Of a stretch of 31,814 nucleotides of DNA, positions 7,524-15,615 are shown in pieces (position 1 is the first letter of the stretch; each line of letters starts with the position of its first letter). This DNA comes from Reddybacter sp041622675. GTDB lineage: Bacteria; Pseudomonadota; Gammaproteobacteria; Pseudomonadales; Porticoccaceae. The stretch is from contig JBFJYH010000029.1 of NCBI GenBank assembly GCA_041622675.1, forward strand, positions 1 through 31,814. The letters are read 5' to 3'. The notes below the pieces were generated by a model. That model worked only from the letters and a program-made list of their open reading frames with translations. It did not search any database and was not told the DNA's origin. A program made the translations under genes and the position numbers.

Positions 7524-8555
7524 GTGGTTGATGATTTTGGGGATAGTTCTAGGGTGAATCAGTGCCCTCCCGTAATTTTCTTAATGGGCCCTACAGCTTC
7601 AGGGAAAACCGATCTCGCTATAGAGCTTTGCAAGAAGCTGCCCTGTGACATCATCAGCGTTGATTCCTCTCAGGTCTATCGCGGTATGGATATTGGTACT
7701 GCGAAACCGGAAATCGACGTGTTGCGTGAATCACCCCATCGTCTGATTGATATTTGCGATCCGTGTGAATCCTATTCTGTGGGTGAGTTTCTGGGCGATG
7801 CGCGCCGCGAAATTAAGCAGATCAGTGCCGCCGGACGTATTCCTTTGTTGGTTGGTGGCACTATGTTGTATTTCAAAGCCCTGCGTGAAGGGCTAGCCGA
7901 CTTGCCCCCCGCTAATGAAAAAATCCGTGGAGAAATTGAGCAGCAAGCAGTCGATAAAGGTTGGCCTTTTGTCCACGCCTTACTGGCAAAAGTTGACCCT
8001 GAGGGGGCGGCGGCTATTCACCCCAATCACTCACAACGCATCGCGCGGGCGCTTGAAGTTTATCGCGTCAGCGGCCTTTCTCTAACGCAGCTCATTGAGC
8101 AACAGCTGCAAAAGGGCTGCGGTGTGGCGCCCCTTGAAAAAGATCACCGCATTGTTCAGTTGGCCTTAATACCTACAGACCGAGCTGCCTTGCACCGGCG
8201 TATTGAACAGCGTTTTGATCTGATGCTCAGCCTAGGTTTTGTCAATGAAGTCAAGGTTCTGCACCAACGTGGCGACTTGACGACTGATTTGCCTGCAGTG
8301 CGGGCCGTTGGTTACCGCCAGATATGGGCTTATCTCGAGGGTGAATGCACTTATGATGAAATGCGTGCCCGTGGTGTTGCTGCGACACGCCAATTGGCTA
8401 AACGGCAATTGACATGGCTACGTGGTTGGACTGATTTACACCGTTTGGAACTTAATTTCACGCAGGATGGTGGGGCTAATAATGCCCGTGATATTTTGTC
8501 GAAAGCACTGGAAATTTTGCCAAGTAGTACCATATACAAGGGTGACGCTGGGTAG
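7524..8555 (+). CDS. miaA: tRNA dimethylallyltransferase
   Basis: MiaA transfers a dimethylallyl group to N6 of A37 in tRNAs that read UNN codons. The protein matches E. coli MiaA throughout: P-loop IFLMGPTASGKTDLAIEL, SVDSSQVYRGMDIGTAKP, PHRLIDICDP, GRIPLLVGGTMLYFKAL, RIARALEVYRVSG, and the C-terminal AVGYRQIWAYLEGE and ATRQLAKRQLTWLRGW. GTG 7524 was chosen as start (343 residues) because GAGGG at 7510–7515 lies at a good distance and it begins just after the mutL stop. GTG 7554 (333 residues) is an alternative, also with a purine-rich site ahead. The N-terminal dozen residues are not conserved, so the choice does not affect function. Confidence 0.95.
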   Translation: MVDDFGDSSRVNQCPPVIFLMGPTASGKTDLAIELCKKLPCDIISVDSSQVYRGMDIGTAKPEIDVLRESPHRLIDICDPCESYSVGEFLGDARREIKQISAAGRIPLLVGGTMLYFKALREGLADLPPANEKIRGEIEQQAVDKGWPFVHALLAKVDPEGAAAIHPNHSQRIARALEVYRVSGLSLTQLIEQQLQKGCGVAPLEKDHRIVQLALIPTDRAALHRRIEQRFDLMLSLGFVNEVKVLHQRGDLTTDLPAVRAVGYRQIWAYLEGECTYDEMRARGVAATRQLAKRQLTWLRGWTDLHRLELNFTQDGGANNARDILSKALEILPSSTIYKGDAG

Positions 8556-8580
8556 TATGATGCGCGGCTCAGTTTGGCGG

Positions 8581-8631
8581 TAGTAGAATGGGGAGTTTGG
8601 CCCCGTGAGGCTACTATCGTCATATTTTTTT
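8581..8631 (+). terminator. Composite hairpin and T-run between miaA and hfq
   Basis: TAGTAG (8581–8586) can pair with CTACTA (8611–8616), and inside it GGGG (8590–8593) with CCCC (8601–8604). A T7 run sits at 8625–8631. The gap of about 8 nt between stem and T-run makes it an imperfect terminator. It may be a partial terminator or attenuator that lowers readthrough into hfq. Confidence 0.4.
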
Positions 8632-8712
8632 GCGTCTATTTTGTGTTTATTGCTCACCACTTGAGCCACAAACTTAGCTGCTTTTCATCGCTCAACCTTT
8701 TGGAGAAAAGCC

Positions 8713-8961
8713 ATGTCAAAGGGGCATAATCTACAAGACCCTTTCCTCAACGTCTTGCGCAAAGAGCGTATTCCTGTATCAATTTTTCTGGTTAATGGCA
8801 TTAAATTGCAGGGCCAAGTCGAATCCTTTGATCAGTTTGTTGTGCTACTGAAAAATACTGTTAGTCAGATGGTTTATAAACACGCTATCTCGACAGTGGT
8901 GCCATCACGTCCTGTCAAGCTACCTATCGCTGTACCCCATGAAGAGGATGCGGAAGATTAG
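8713..8961 (+). CDS. hfq: RNA chaperone Hfq
   Basis: Hfq is the hexameric Sm-like chaperone that pairs small RNAs with mRNAs. The 82 residues contain the full Sm core: NLQDPFLNVLRKERIPVSIF, LVNGIKLQGQVESFDQFVVL, and the Sm2 signature VYKHAISTVVPSRPV (Y55-K56-H57). The proximal-face residues Q8, D9, F42, Y55, K56 and H57 are present, and the rim has R16-K17-R19. Position 25 is F where E. coli has Y. The C-terminal tail is short and acidic (PHEEDAED), as in pseudomonads rather than the long tail of enterics. A clear TGGAGA ribosome site precedes the ATG. It sits between miaA and hflX, the classic location. Confidence 0.98.
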   Translation: MSKGHNLQDPFLNVLRKERIPVSIFLVNGIKLQGQVESFDQFVVLLKNTVSQMVYKHAISTVVPSRPVKLPIAVPHEEDAED

Positions 8962-8969
8962 GAGGCTGT

Positions 8970-10289
8970 TTGTTTTTTGACCGCCCCGAATCCGGTGAGC
9001 TCTCTGTTCTTGTCCATCTGAATTTAAACAGCGAACGCGAGCCGGAAGACCCCCGTGAATTTGAAGAGCTAGCTCTTTCCGCGGGTGCCGATCCGATTGC
9101 GTTTATTACCGGTCGTCGAGATGTGCCCACCGCCAAATTCTTTGTTGGCACGGGCAAGCTGGAAGAAATAAAGCAGCAAGTCGACAACTGTGGTGCAGGA
9201 TTGGTTATCTTTAATCACAATCTCACACCGAGCCAAGAGCGCAATATTGAGCATGCTCTCTCCTGTCGCGTGCTCGATCGCACCGGTCTAATCCTCGATA
9301 TTTTTGCGCAACGGGCCCAAACTCACGAGGGTAAGCTGCAGGTTGAACTCGCCCAGTTAGAACACATGAGTACTCGACTGATTCGTGGCTGGACTCACCT
9401 CGAGCGACAAAAAGGGGGTATTGGCTTGCGCGGTCCGGGTGAGACACAGCTCGAAACCGATCGCCGTCTGTTGCGGGTGCGTATTAAATCTATTCTTAAA
9501 CGGCTCGAAAAAGTACGGGTGCAGCGCGAGCAGGGACGGCGTTCACGGCGTCGAGCAGAGGTGCCTACGGTCTCTCTAGTGGGCTATACCAATGCGGGCA
9601 AGTCGACTTTATTTAACCAGCTCACTGGTGCCGATGTCTATGCGGCAGACCAGCTCTTTGCCACTCTTGATCCCACTATGCGGGTCTTTAAAGTACCTGA
9701 AGTCGGCTCGGTTATTTTCGCTGACACAGTGGGTTTCATCAGTCATTTGCCTCACAAATTGGTCGAAGCTTTTCGCGCCACTCTCGATGAGGCCGCAAAT
9801 GCAACGCTGTTATTGCATGTTATCGATGCCAGCTCTGAGCAGTGCCTTGAGAATATTGATCGAGTCGAGGAAGTTCTGAGTGAAATTGGTGCCGGTGATA
9901 TTCCGGTTCTGAAAGTGTATAACAAAATTGATTTGCTGGATGGCGTCGAGCCGCGTATTGAACGCAATAGTGCGGGTAAGCCTACGGCTATTTGGTTGTC
10001 CGCCAAAGACAATATCGGTATTGATCTACTTCCACTGGCACTGGGTGAGTTATTGGGTCATGATCAGGTGCATGGTCAATGCCTGTTGGGACATCAATTG
10101 GGGCGTTTTCGGGCGCAATTGTTTCAGGCCGGTGCTGTACTTGAAGAAATTGTTCAGGATAATGGCAGTAGCTTGCTCGAGGTGCGTTTGCCTCGTGCAC
10201 AGTGGCTACGTTTATTGAAAGCTTCGGGTTTGACACCGCAGCAAGTGCTGCTCCAGCCAGGACAGTCAAAGGCTGAGAGCGAATGGTAA
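8970..10289 (+). CDS. hflX: GTPase HflX
   Basis: HflX is a ribosome-associated GTPase that splits or rescues stalled ribosomes under stress. The start is TTG 8970, preceded by a perfect AGGAGG (8960–8965) that overlaps the hfq stop. The resulting N-terminus MFFDRPESGELSVLVHL matches the family, and no ATG or GTG fits. The 439 residues show the HflX-specific N-domain (GRRDVPTAKFFVGTGK, DRTGLILDIFAQRA, THEGKLQVELAQL, RGWTHLERQKGGIGLRGPGE) and an Obg-like G domain. Its G motifs are G1 GYTNAGKST (205–213), G3 DTVGFI and G4 NKID. The tail is typical of proteobacterial HflX. It is likely co-transcribed with hfq. Confidence 0.96.
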   Translation: MFFDRPESGELSVLVHLNLNSEREPEDPREFEELALSAGADPIAFITGRRDVPTAKFFVGTGKLEEIKQQVDNCGAGLVIFNHNLTPSQERNIEHALSCRVLDRTGLILDIFAQRAQTHEGKLQVELAQLEHMSTRLIRGWTHLERQKGGIGLRGPGETQLETDRRLLRVRIKSILKRLEKVRVQREQGRRSRRRAEVPTVSLVGYTNAGKSTLFNQLTGADVYAADQLFATLDPTMRVFKVPEVGSVIFADTVGFISHLPHKLVEAFRATLDEAANATLLLHVIDASSEQCLENIDRVEEVLSEIGAGDIPVLKVYNKIDLLDGVEPRIERNSAGKPTAIWLSAKDNIGIDLLPLALGELLGHDQVHGQCLLGHQLGRFRAQLFQAGAVLEEIVQDNGSSLLEVRLPRAQWLRLLKASGLTPQQVLLQPGQSKAESEW

Positions 10290-10478
10290 ATCATGAGTCT
10301 AGTTTTCTACTGATAGAAGCTGGCTTCATAGGAATAGGTGCTGAATTTAAACGGGCTTTTGTAACTAGATCTCAGTTTGGTGTTTTAATATTTTCATTAA
10401 TGCTGGTTGTCGATGTTTGCTGGCATTTCAATCAGGGCTTGTTAAAATTTGCGCCCTGTACTTTCACTGGAGTGAATA

Positions 10479-11639
10479 ATGGCTTGGAATGAACCGGGTG
10501 GTGGTAAAGATCCCTGGGGTAACGGTAGTGGTAAAGGCGGAAATCCGCCCGACCTCGACGCGGCTCTGAAAGATATCAGCGAAAAGTTCGGCAAAATTTT
10601 TGGTGGTGGCTCCGGTAGTGGCAGCTCTGGAGGTGGTGGTATAGGTGGTACCGCTATTATCGGCATCTTGGTCATTGTTTTGGTGATTTGGGGCTTGCTA
10701 GGTTTCTATCAAATAGATGCTAAAGAGAAAGCGCTGGTACTGCGTCTGGGCAAGTTTCATGAAATTGTGGGTGACGGTCTGCATTGGAACCCACCCTTGA
10801 TCGATAATATTACTCGCGTTCGCGTTACAGAAGAGCGCCAGTACCAAACGCGCGGACAGATGCTGACTCAAGATGAAAATATTGTTGAGTTGCCATTAAC
10901 TGTCCACTACAACATTAAATCAGTAAAAGATTTTGTGCTGAATGTGAAAGCACCTGAATACAGTTTGCGTCACGCTACCGATAGTGCACTGCGCCACGTG
11001 GTGGGTAGTAGTGGTCTCGATGAAGTGGTTTCGACAGGTCGTGAACAATTAAGTGTCGATGTCAAAGAGCGCCTGCAGAATTATCTTGATAGCTATGGTG
11101 CGGGTATTAAAGTCGTCAAGGTAAATATCCTCGAAGCCAAGCCCCCGTCTGCCGTCAAGGCTGCTTACGATGATGTGATCAAAGCACGGGAAGACAGAGA
11201 GCGTGTGATCAATGAAGCCCAGGCCTATGCCAACGGCATCGTGCCGGAAGCAAGGGGTCGTGCTAAACGGGCTATTGAGGAAGCGAAAGGCTACCAGGCG
11301 CGCGTTGTTGCTGATGCAGAAGGTGAAACCGAGCGCTTTAATAAGTTGTTGGCCGAGTACCAAAAAGCGCCGGAGGTTACTCGCCAGCGACTTTATCTCG
11401 ACACTATGCAGGCGGTGATGGAAAACAGCTCAAAGGTGGTAGTCGATGTTGAAGGTGGCAATAATATGCTTTACCTGCCATTGGACAAGATTATGCAGCA
11501 GCAAGCATCGAACACGAGTAGCAGTGCTAGCCGTCAAGCCAGATCGCTCACTTCAGCGGATCTCAATCTGATTACGGAAGCGGTGATTGACCGGATTCGC
11601 AATCAGTCGTCCAATAACCAGCGCCGGGAGTCACGCTAA
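10479..11639 (+). CDS. hflK: FtsH protease regulator HflK (SPFH/band 7)
   Basis: HflK forms with HflC the large membrane cage that surrounds FtsH and limits its access to membrane-protein substrates. The 386-residue protein opens with MAWNEPGGGKDPWG, the family N-terminus, followed by a glycine/serine-rich cytoplasmic stretch (GGGSGSGSSGGGGIGG, about 42–57). One transmembrane helix follows at about 58–77, then the periplasmic band 7 domain (KEKALVLRLGKFHEIVGDGLHW, TVHYNIKSVKDFVLNV) and a long helix rich in A, E and R. A GGAG site lies before the ATG. The stop overlaps the hflC start (TAATG). The 189-bp gap from hflX may carry a promoter, but none stands out. Confidence 0.95.
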   Translation: MAWNEPGGGKDPWGNGSGKGGNPPDLDAALKDISEKFGKIFGGGSGSGSSGGGGIGGTAIIGILVIVLVIWGLLGFYQIDAKEKALVLRLGKFHEIVGDGLHWNPPLIDNITRVRVTEERQYQTRGQMLTQDENIVELPLTVHYNIKSVKDFVLNVKAPEYSLRHATDSALRHVVGSSGLDEVVSTGREQLSVDVKERLQNYLDSYGAGIKVVKVNILEAKPPSAVKAAYDDVIKAREDRERVINEAQAYANGIVPEARGRAKRAIEEAKGYQARVVADAEGETERFNKLLAEYQKAPEVTRQRLYLDTMQAVMENSSKVVVDVEGGNNMLYLPLDKIMQQQASNTSSSASRQARSLTSADLNLITEAVIDRIRNQSSNNQRRESR

Positions 11640-12520
11640 TGAACCAGAGATTTCCATTGATTTTAGTGCTAGTTGTCCTCGGGGTGATTTTTAGCAATAG
11701 TTGTATTTATATTATTAAAGAGACCGAGCGAGGCGTTAAATTACATTTTGGTCGTATTACCGAAGCAGATATTGCCCCGGGTCTCCACTTTAAATGGCCT
11801 ATGGCTGATAAAGTGCATAAATTTGATGCGCGGGTGCTCACTCTCGATGCTGAGCCGAATAGCTTTTTGACCCGTGAGAAAAAGCGTTTGATCGTGGATG
11901 CTTTTGCTAAGTGGAAAATTAAGGATGTTGAGGTTTACTACAAGGCCACCGGCGGGGATGAGGCTGTTGCTCACGCCCGACTTGGCGACCGTGTTAATGA
12001 TGGCCTGCGCAACCAGTTTGGTACACGGACGCTGCACGAGGTGGTTTCCGGTGAGCGCGATGCATTGATGCATAACATTACCGAAGAGCTAAATAAGACC
12101 GTTACCGAGTCTCTGGGTGTGGAAGTCGTCGATGTGCGTGTTAAGCGTATTGATTTGCCCTCTGAGGTCAGCGAACAAGTGTTTCGTCGCATGAAGGCTG
12201 AGCGTGAGAAAGAAGCTCGTGAACTGCGCTCTATCGGTAAGGAGGCGGCTGAAGAAATTCGCGCTGATGCCGACCGACAGGAAACTATCATTGTAGCCAA
12301 TGCGTATAAGAAAAGTGAACAGTTGCGTGGTGCTGGTGATGCTCAGGCGACAGCGATCTATGCGAAGGCTTATAGCAAAGATCCTGAGTTTTATGCCTTC
12401 ACTCGTAGTTTAAAAGCTTACAATAATGCTTTTTCATCGAAGGGCGATATTATGTTGGTTGAGCCCGATAGCGAGTTTTTCCGTTATTTAAAAGATTCGA
12501 AAGGCCAGTCTAGAAATTGA
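11639..12520 (+). CDS. hflC: FtsH protease regulator HflC (SPFH/band 7)
   Basis: HflC is the partner subunit of HflK. The 293 residues start with an N-terminal signal-anchor helix (about 5–27) that carries no cleavage requirement. The band 7 domain follows (IIKETERGVKLHFGRITEADIAPGLHFKWP, RLIVDAFAKWKIKD). Next come LGVEVVDVRVKRIDLP and a charged helix (RMKAEREKEARELRSIGKEAAEEIRADADR), and then YAKAYSKDPEFYAFTRSLKAY, which is diagnostic of HflC. The start overlaps the hflK stop, consistent with the equimolar complex. Transcription should end at the hairpin 90 nt downstream. Confidence 0.96.
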   Translation: MNQRFPLILVLVVLGVIFSNSCIYIIKETERGVKLHFGRITEADIAPGLHFKWPMADKVHKFDARVLTLDAEPNSFLTREKKRLIVDAFAKWKIKDVEVYYKATGGDEAVAHARLGDRVNDGLRNQFGTRTLHEVVSGERDALMHNITEELNKTVTESLGVEVVDVRVKRIDLPSEVSEQVFRRMKAEREKEARELRSIGKEAAEEIRADADRQETIIVANAYKKSEQLRGAGDAQATAIYAKAYSKDPEFYAFTRSLKAYNNAFSSKGDIMLVEPDSEFFRYLKDSKGQSRN

Positions 12521-12609
12521 GTGTCCAAATGATGGATTCTGTGGCCTTACTCATGGAGGCTTGATCGCTGTAAAAAATACAGTTCTCGATGGTCTCGAGT
12601 GGTAAAATG

Positions 12610-12641
12610 GCAAAAAAACCGGGGCAGCCCGGTTTTTTTGC
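12610..12641 (+). terminator. Strong rho-independent terminator after hflC
   Basis: GCAAAAAAACCGGG (12610–12623) pairs perfectly over 14 bp with CCCGGTTTTTTTGC (12628–12641) around a GCAG tetraloop. Seven T residues lie on the 3' side. The structure is symmetrical and should end the hfq–hflXKC transcript. Confidence 0.93.
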
Positions 12642-12695
12642 GACTGTAACGGGCAAGTAAACTCTCTAGGACAACCTTAGTAGGTGGTAGTGGTA

Positions 12696-12881
12696 ATGGC
12701 GCAAGATCTACTCACTGCGTTGTGTTTAGTCCTTGTAATTGAGGGGGTCATGCCGTTTTTGGCGCCTTCAAGCTGGCGCAATATGATGTCAGCGCTGGCT
12801 CAAACCACTGATAAAAATATACGCCTTTTAGGCTTGGTGAGTATGTTACTCGGTGCTGGATTGCTGTTTTTTGTGAGATAG
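12696..12881 (+). CDS. yjeT: DUF2065 family small membrane protein
   Basis: This 61-residue protein has two hydrophobic segments (about 5–25 and 43–60) joined by a short loop with WRNMMSALAQTTDKNIRLLG. The pattern 'ALCLVLVIEGVMPFLAPSSWR' and a C-terminal glycine-rich helix match the DUF2065/YjeT family. In E. coli yjeT also lies between hflC and purA. The function is unknown, and a role in the inner membrane linked to HflKC is only suggested by conserved position. ATG 12696 was chosen, with TAGGTGG ahead; an in-frame GTG four codons upstream is less likely. The strong terminator upstream separates it from hflKC transcription. Confidence 0.85.
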   Translation: MAQDLLTALCLVLVIEGVMPFLAPSSWRNMMSALAQTTDKNIRLLGLVSMLLGAGLLFFVR

Positions 12882-12971
12882 CTGTTGGCCAAATCGTTTT
12901 AAATGGATTGGTGCGAATACAAAGTACTGAGTCTTGCTATTTAGAAAGCTGTAGAGATTAAGATAGGAATT

Positions 12972-14192
12972 ATGACGAAAATTGATCGTTGGTTATTGCC
13001 CGATGGTATTGAAGAGATCCTCCCGGACCGAGCCCTCAAAGTAGAGCGACTTCGTCGTCGTCTGCTCGACCTATACCACTCTTGGGGTTACGATCTGGTT
13101 ATTCCGCCCCTGGCTGAATTCACCGATTCACTGCTCAGCGGTTCGGGTTCAGATCTCGATTTAATGACGTTCAAAATCACTGATCAACTGACCGGTCGGA
13201 TGATGGGTGTGCGCGCCGATATTACGCCCCAGGCAGCCCGTATGGATGCCCACAGCTTACAGCGTAATAGCCCCAATCGTTTGTGCTATGCCGCCCAGGT
13301 GCTTTATACCCGCCCGCGGGGGCCGCTTGAATCCCGTGCGCCGATTCAGCTGGGAGTCGAGTTGTTTGGTGAGGCAAGTTTAGAGGCGGATGTTGAAGTC
13401 ATGTCTTTACTGGTTGAAACCCTGAATGTCAGCGGTCTCAATGATATCTATCTCGATATTGGCCACGTCGGTATCTATCGAGCACTTGAGCAGGCAGCGG
13501 GTTTAACGACTGAGCAAAGTGGAGAGTTATTTAATTTACTGCAGCGTAAAGATGCAGATTTAAAGAAGTGGTTAGCTAATAATGTGGCAGATTCTACTTT
13601 GGCCACGATGTTGGCGGCGCTACCCGGTTTGAACGGTGGTATAGCAATGCTCACATACGCCAAGGAAGTTTTGTCCAATGCGCCTGCTTCCGTATTACAG
13701 GCATTAAGCGAAGTGGAATCGGTGGCTAACCAGCTGTCTGCGTGTGCACCCGATGTCACTCTGTTTTTAGATTTGAGTGAGCTCCGCGGTTATCACTATC
13801 ACACCGGAATTGTTTTTGCCGCGTACACTAACGAGTCGACACTGGCCTTGGGTAATGGTGGTCGCTACGACGATGTGGGCGAGGTTTTTGGCCGTGCCCG
13901 TCCGGCCACAGGTTTTGGCATTGACTTGAGTAAATTAGCGACTTTGGTCGAATACAGTAGCGTTGTTGCAGCTGGTATTTATGCTCCCGTGCCGTCAGAT
14001 AGTGCTAACTGTGGTGCATGGGCAAAGGAAATTTCCCGCTTACGTGAAAGCGGCGAACGGGTGGTCCGTGGCTTTTCTGGCCAGCATGTGGATTATGACG
14101 AACTGCACTGTGATCGCGTACTGATTGCGCGTGATAGTGGATTTAACGTAGAACTAACAGCCGCGTTGGCAGCTGGAAATGAGAGCAAATGA
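12972..14192 (+). CDS. hisZ: ATP phosphoribosyltransferase regulatory subunit
   Basis: HisZ is a catalytically inactive paralog of histidyl-tRNA synthetase that joins a short-form HisG to make the first enzyme of histidine synthesis. The 406 residues carry the class II synthetase-like core: RWLLPDGIEEILPDRA, the strand and loop GYDLVIPPLAEFTDSLLSG, TFKITDQLTGRMMGVRADITPQAAR, and RGYHYHTGIVFAAY with NGGRYDDVGEVFGRARPATGFGIDL. It lacks the anticodon-binding domain expected for HisS. Its presence implies the organism's HisG is the short form. A GATAGGAA site precedes the ATG. The stop overlaps the purA start, an arrangement also found in pseudomonads. Confidence 0.95.
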   Translation: MTKIDRWLLPDGIEEILPDRALKVERLRRRLLDLYHSWGYDLVIPPLAEFTDSLLSGSGSDLDLMTFKITDQLTGRMMGVRADITPQAARMDAHSLQRNSPNRLCYAAQVLYTRPRGPLESRAPIQLGVELFGEASLEADVEVMSLLVETLNVSGLNDIYLDIGHVGIYRALEQAAGLTTEQSGELFNLLQRKDADLKKWLANNVADSTLATMLAALPGLNGGIAMLTYAKEVLSNAPASVLQALSEVESVANQLSACAPDVTLFLDLSELRGYHYHTGIVFAAYTNESTLALGNGGRYDDVGEVFGRARPATGFGIDLSKLATLVEYSSVVAAGIYAPVPSDSANCGAWAKEISRLRESGERVVRGFSGQHVDYDELHCDRVLIARDSGFNVELTAALAAGNESK

Positions 14193-15487
14193 TGGGCAAG
14201 AATGTTGTAGTACTGGGTACCCAATGGGGCGATGAAGGCAAGGGCAAAATCGTTGACCTACTGACCGATCAGGCTTCCGTGGTGGCGCGCTTTCAGGGCG
14301 GCCACAATGCTGGCCATACTTTGGTGATCGACGGTCAAAAAACTGTTTTACACCTCATTCCCTCCGGCATTCTTCGTGACAATGTCCGCTGTTTGATCGG
14401 CAATGGTGTGGTCCTTGCCCCCGATGCTCTGTTAAAAGAGATGCGTCAACTCGAAGAAAGTGGCGTACCGGTGCGAGAACGATTACGTATTTCTCCCGCC
14501 TGCCCACTGATTTTGCCCTACCATGTTGCCCTAGATCAGGCGAGAGAAGTGGCCCGGGGCAAAGCGGCAATTGGTACCACTGGGCGTGGTATTGGTCCAG
14601 CCTATGAAGATAAAGTCGCGCGCCGGGGCTTACGTCTGGGCGATCTCTTTGATCGTGCGCGCTTTGCCGACAAACTGCGTGAAGTAATGGAATACCACAA
14701 CTTCACGTTGACCAATTACTACAAAGCCAAAGCCAGCGATTACGCGGCAACGTTGGCATCTTGCCAAGTGTGGGCTGAAGAGTTACGCCCTCTGGTGCTG
14801 GATGTCACTACCACATTGCACGAGACGCGTGAAGCGGGCGAGAACATATTGTTTGAAGGGGCTCAAGGTTCTTTGCTCGATATCGATCACGGTACTTACC
14901 CTTTTGTCACCTCTTCAAATACCACCGCTGGTGGTACCGCCACGGGTAGTGGTTTTGGCCCCCTGTATCTCGATTACGTGTTGGGTATTACCAAGGCGTA
15001 TACCACGCGTGTTGGTTCCGGCCCCTTTCCAACGGAATTGTTCTGCGAGGTAGGCGAGCACCTAGCGGCGAAAGGCCATGAATTTGGTGCCACCACAGGC
15101 CGTGCACGACGCTGTGGCTGGTTTGATGCTGTCGCCCTCAAGCAGGCGGTGCGCATTAATAGTGTCTCTGGCCTGTGTTTGACGAAGCTTGACGTGCTGG
15201 ATGGTCTCGGCGCTATCGACATCTGTGTCGCCTATCAGGATAACAACGGCAATCACATCAGTGCCCCTAGCCATGCCGATGACTACGACAATGTTGTGCC
15301 TGTTTATGAGACAGTTCCCGGTTGGACAGAGTCGACAGTGGGTGCAAAAAGTCTCAATCAATTGCCCGCAGCAGCCCGCAACTATATTGCCCGCATCGAA
15401 GAGCTTTGCGGTGTGCCCATTGACATTGTTTCCACTGGTCCAGATCGTATCGAAACCATAGTTCTACGTCACCCTTTTGGCGCTTGA
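14192..15487 (+). CDS. purA: Adenylosuccinate synthetase
   Basis: PurA condenses IMP with aspartate using GTP, the first committed step from IMP to AMP. The protein begins MGKNVVVLGTQWGDEGKGK, the canonical N-terminus with the P-loop aspartate and lysine. GGHNAGHT, IGTTGRGIGPAYEDK, EGAQGSLLDIDHGTYPFVTS, TGRARRCGWFD and LTKLDVLDG follow. Length (431 residues) is normal. Two adjacent ATG codons (14189 and 14192) are possible. The second was chosen because the GAGAG at 14181–14185 is better spaced and family members usually begin MGxNVV. The overlap with hisZ indicates co-translation. A hairpin without a T-tract covers the stop codon (15483–15506). Confidence 0.97.
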   Translation: MGKNVVVLGTQWGDEGKGKIVDLLTDQASVVARFQGGHNAGHTLVIDGQKTVLHLIPSGILRDNVRCLIGNGVVLAPDALLKEMRQLEESGVPVRERLRISPACPLILPYHVALDQAREVARGKAAIGTTGRGIGPAYEDKVARRGLRLGDLFDRARFADKLREVMEYHNFTLTNYYKAKASDYAATLASCQVWAEELRPLVLDVTTTLHETREAGENILFEGAQGSLLDIDHGTYPFVTSSNTTAGGTATGSGFGPLYLDYVLGITKAYTTRVGSGPFPTELFCEVGEHLAAKGHEFGATTGRARRCGWFDAVALKQAVRINSVSGLCLTKLDVLDGLGAIDICVAYQDNNGNHISAPSHADDYDNVVPVYETVPGWTESTVGAKSLNQLPAAARNYIARIEELCGVPIDIVSTGPDRIETIVLRHPFGA

Positions 15488-15534
15488 GGTGTAATGGCAC
15501 TTCAAGTCAACCGTTAAATTAGAGTGATTTTGTC

Positions 15535-15579
15535 ATCATAGGGCACGTAACCGTAGGACACGCAATCATAGGGCATATA
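15535..15579 (+). repeat. Three tandem 15-bp imperfect repeats upstream of the thiolase-like gene
   Basis: Three adjacent units read ATCATAGGGCACGTA (15535–15549), ACCGTAGGACACGCA (15550–15564) and ATCATAGGGCATATA (15565–15579). Units 1 and 3 share 13 of 15 bases. The third unit runs into TATAAA at 15576–15581, a possible -10 element with no recognisable -35. The array ends 36 bp before the thiolase-like ATG and may be an activator site. Confidence 0.55.
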
Positions 15580-15615
15580 AAAAATAAAATTAAGATTAAG
15601 AGTGAGGAGTGAACG

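Noticed and set aside
10417..10448. TTGCTG and TAAAAT before hflK as a promoter
   Set aside because: The spacer is 20 bp and the match weak; not reported as a feature.
10283..10492. Open frame of 69 codons filling the hflX–hflK gap, starting ATG inside the hflX stop and preceded by GAGAG
   Set aside because: It contains many codons rare in the neighbours (ATA, AGA, GGA), overlaps the hflK start, and resembles no family I recognise. It is more likely a promoter-containing spacer.
15483..15506. Hairpin CTTGAGGTG…CACTTCAAG over the purA stop codon as a terminator
   Set aside because: The stem is good (one G·U pair) but no T-run follows; it may only stabilise the mRNA end.
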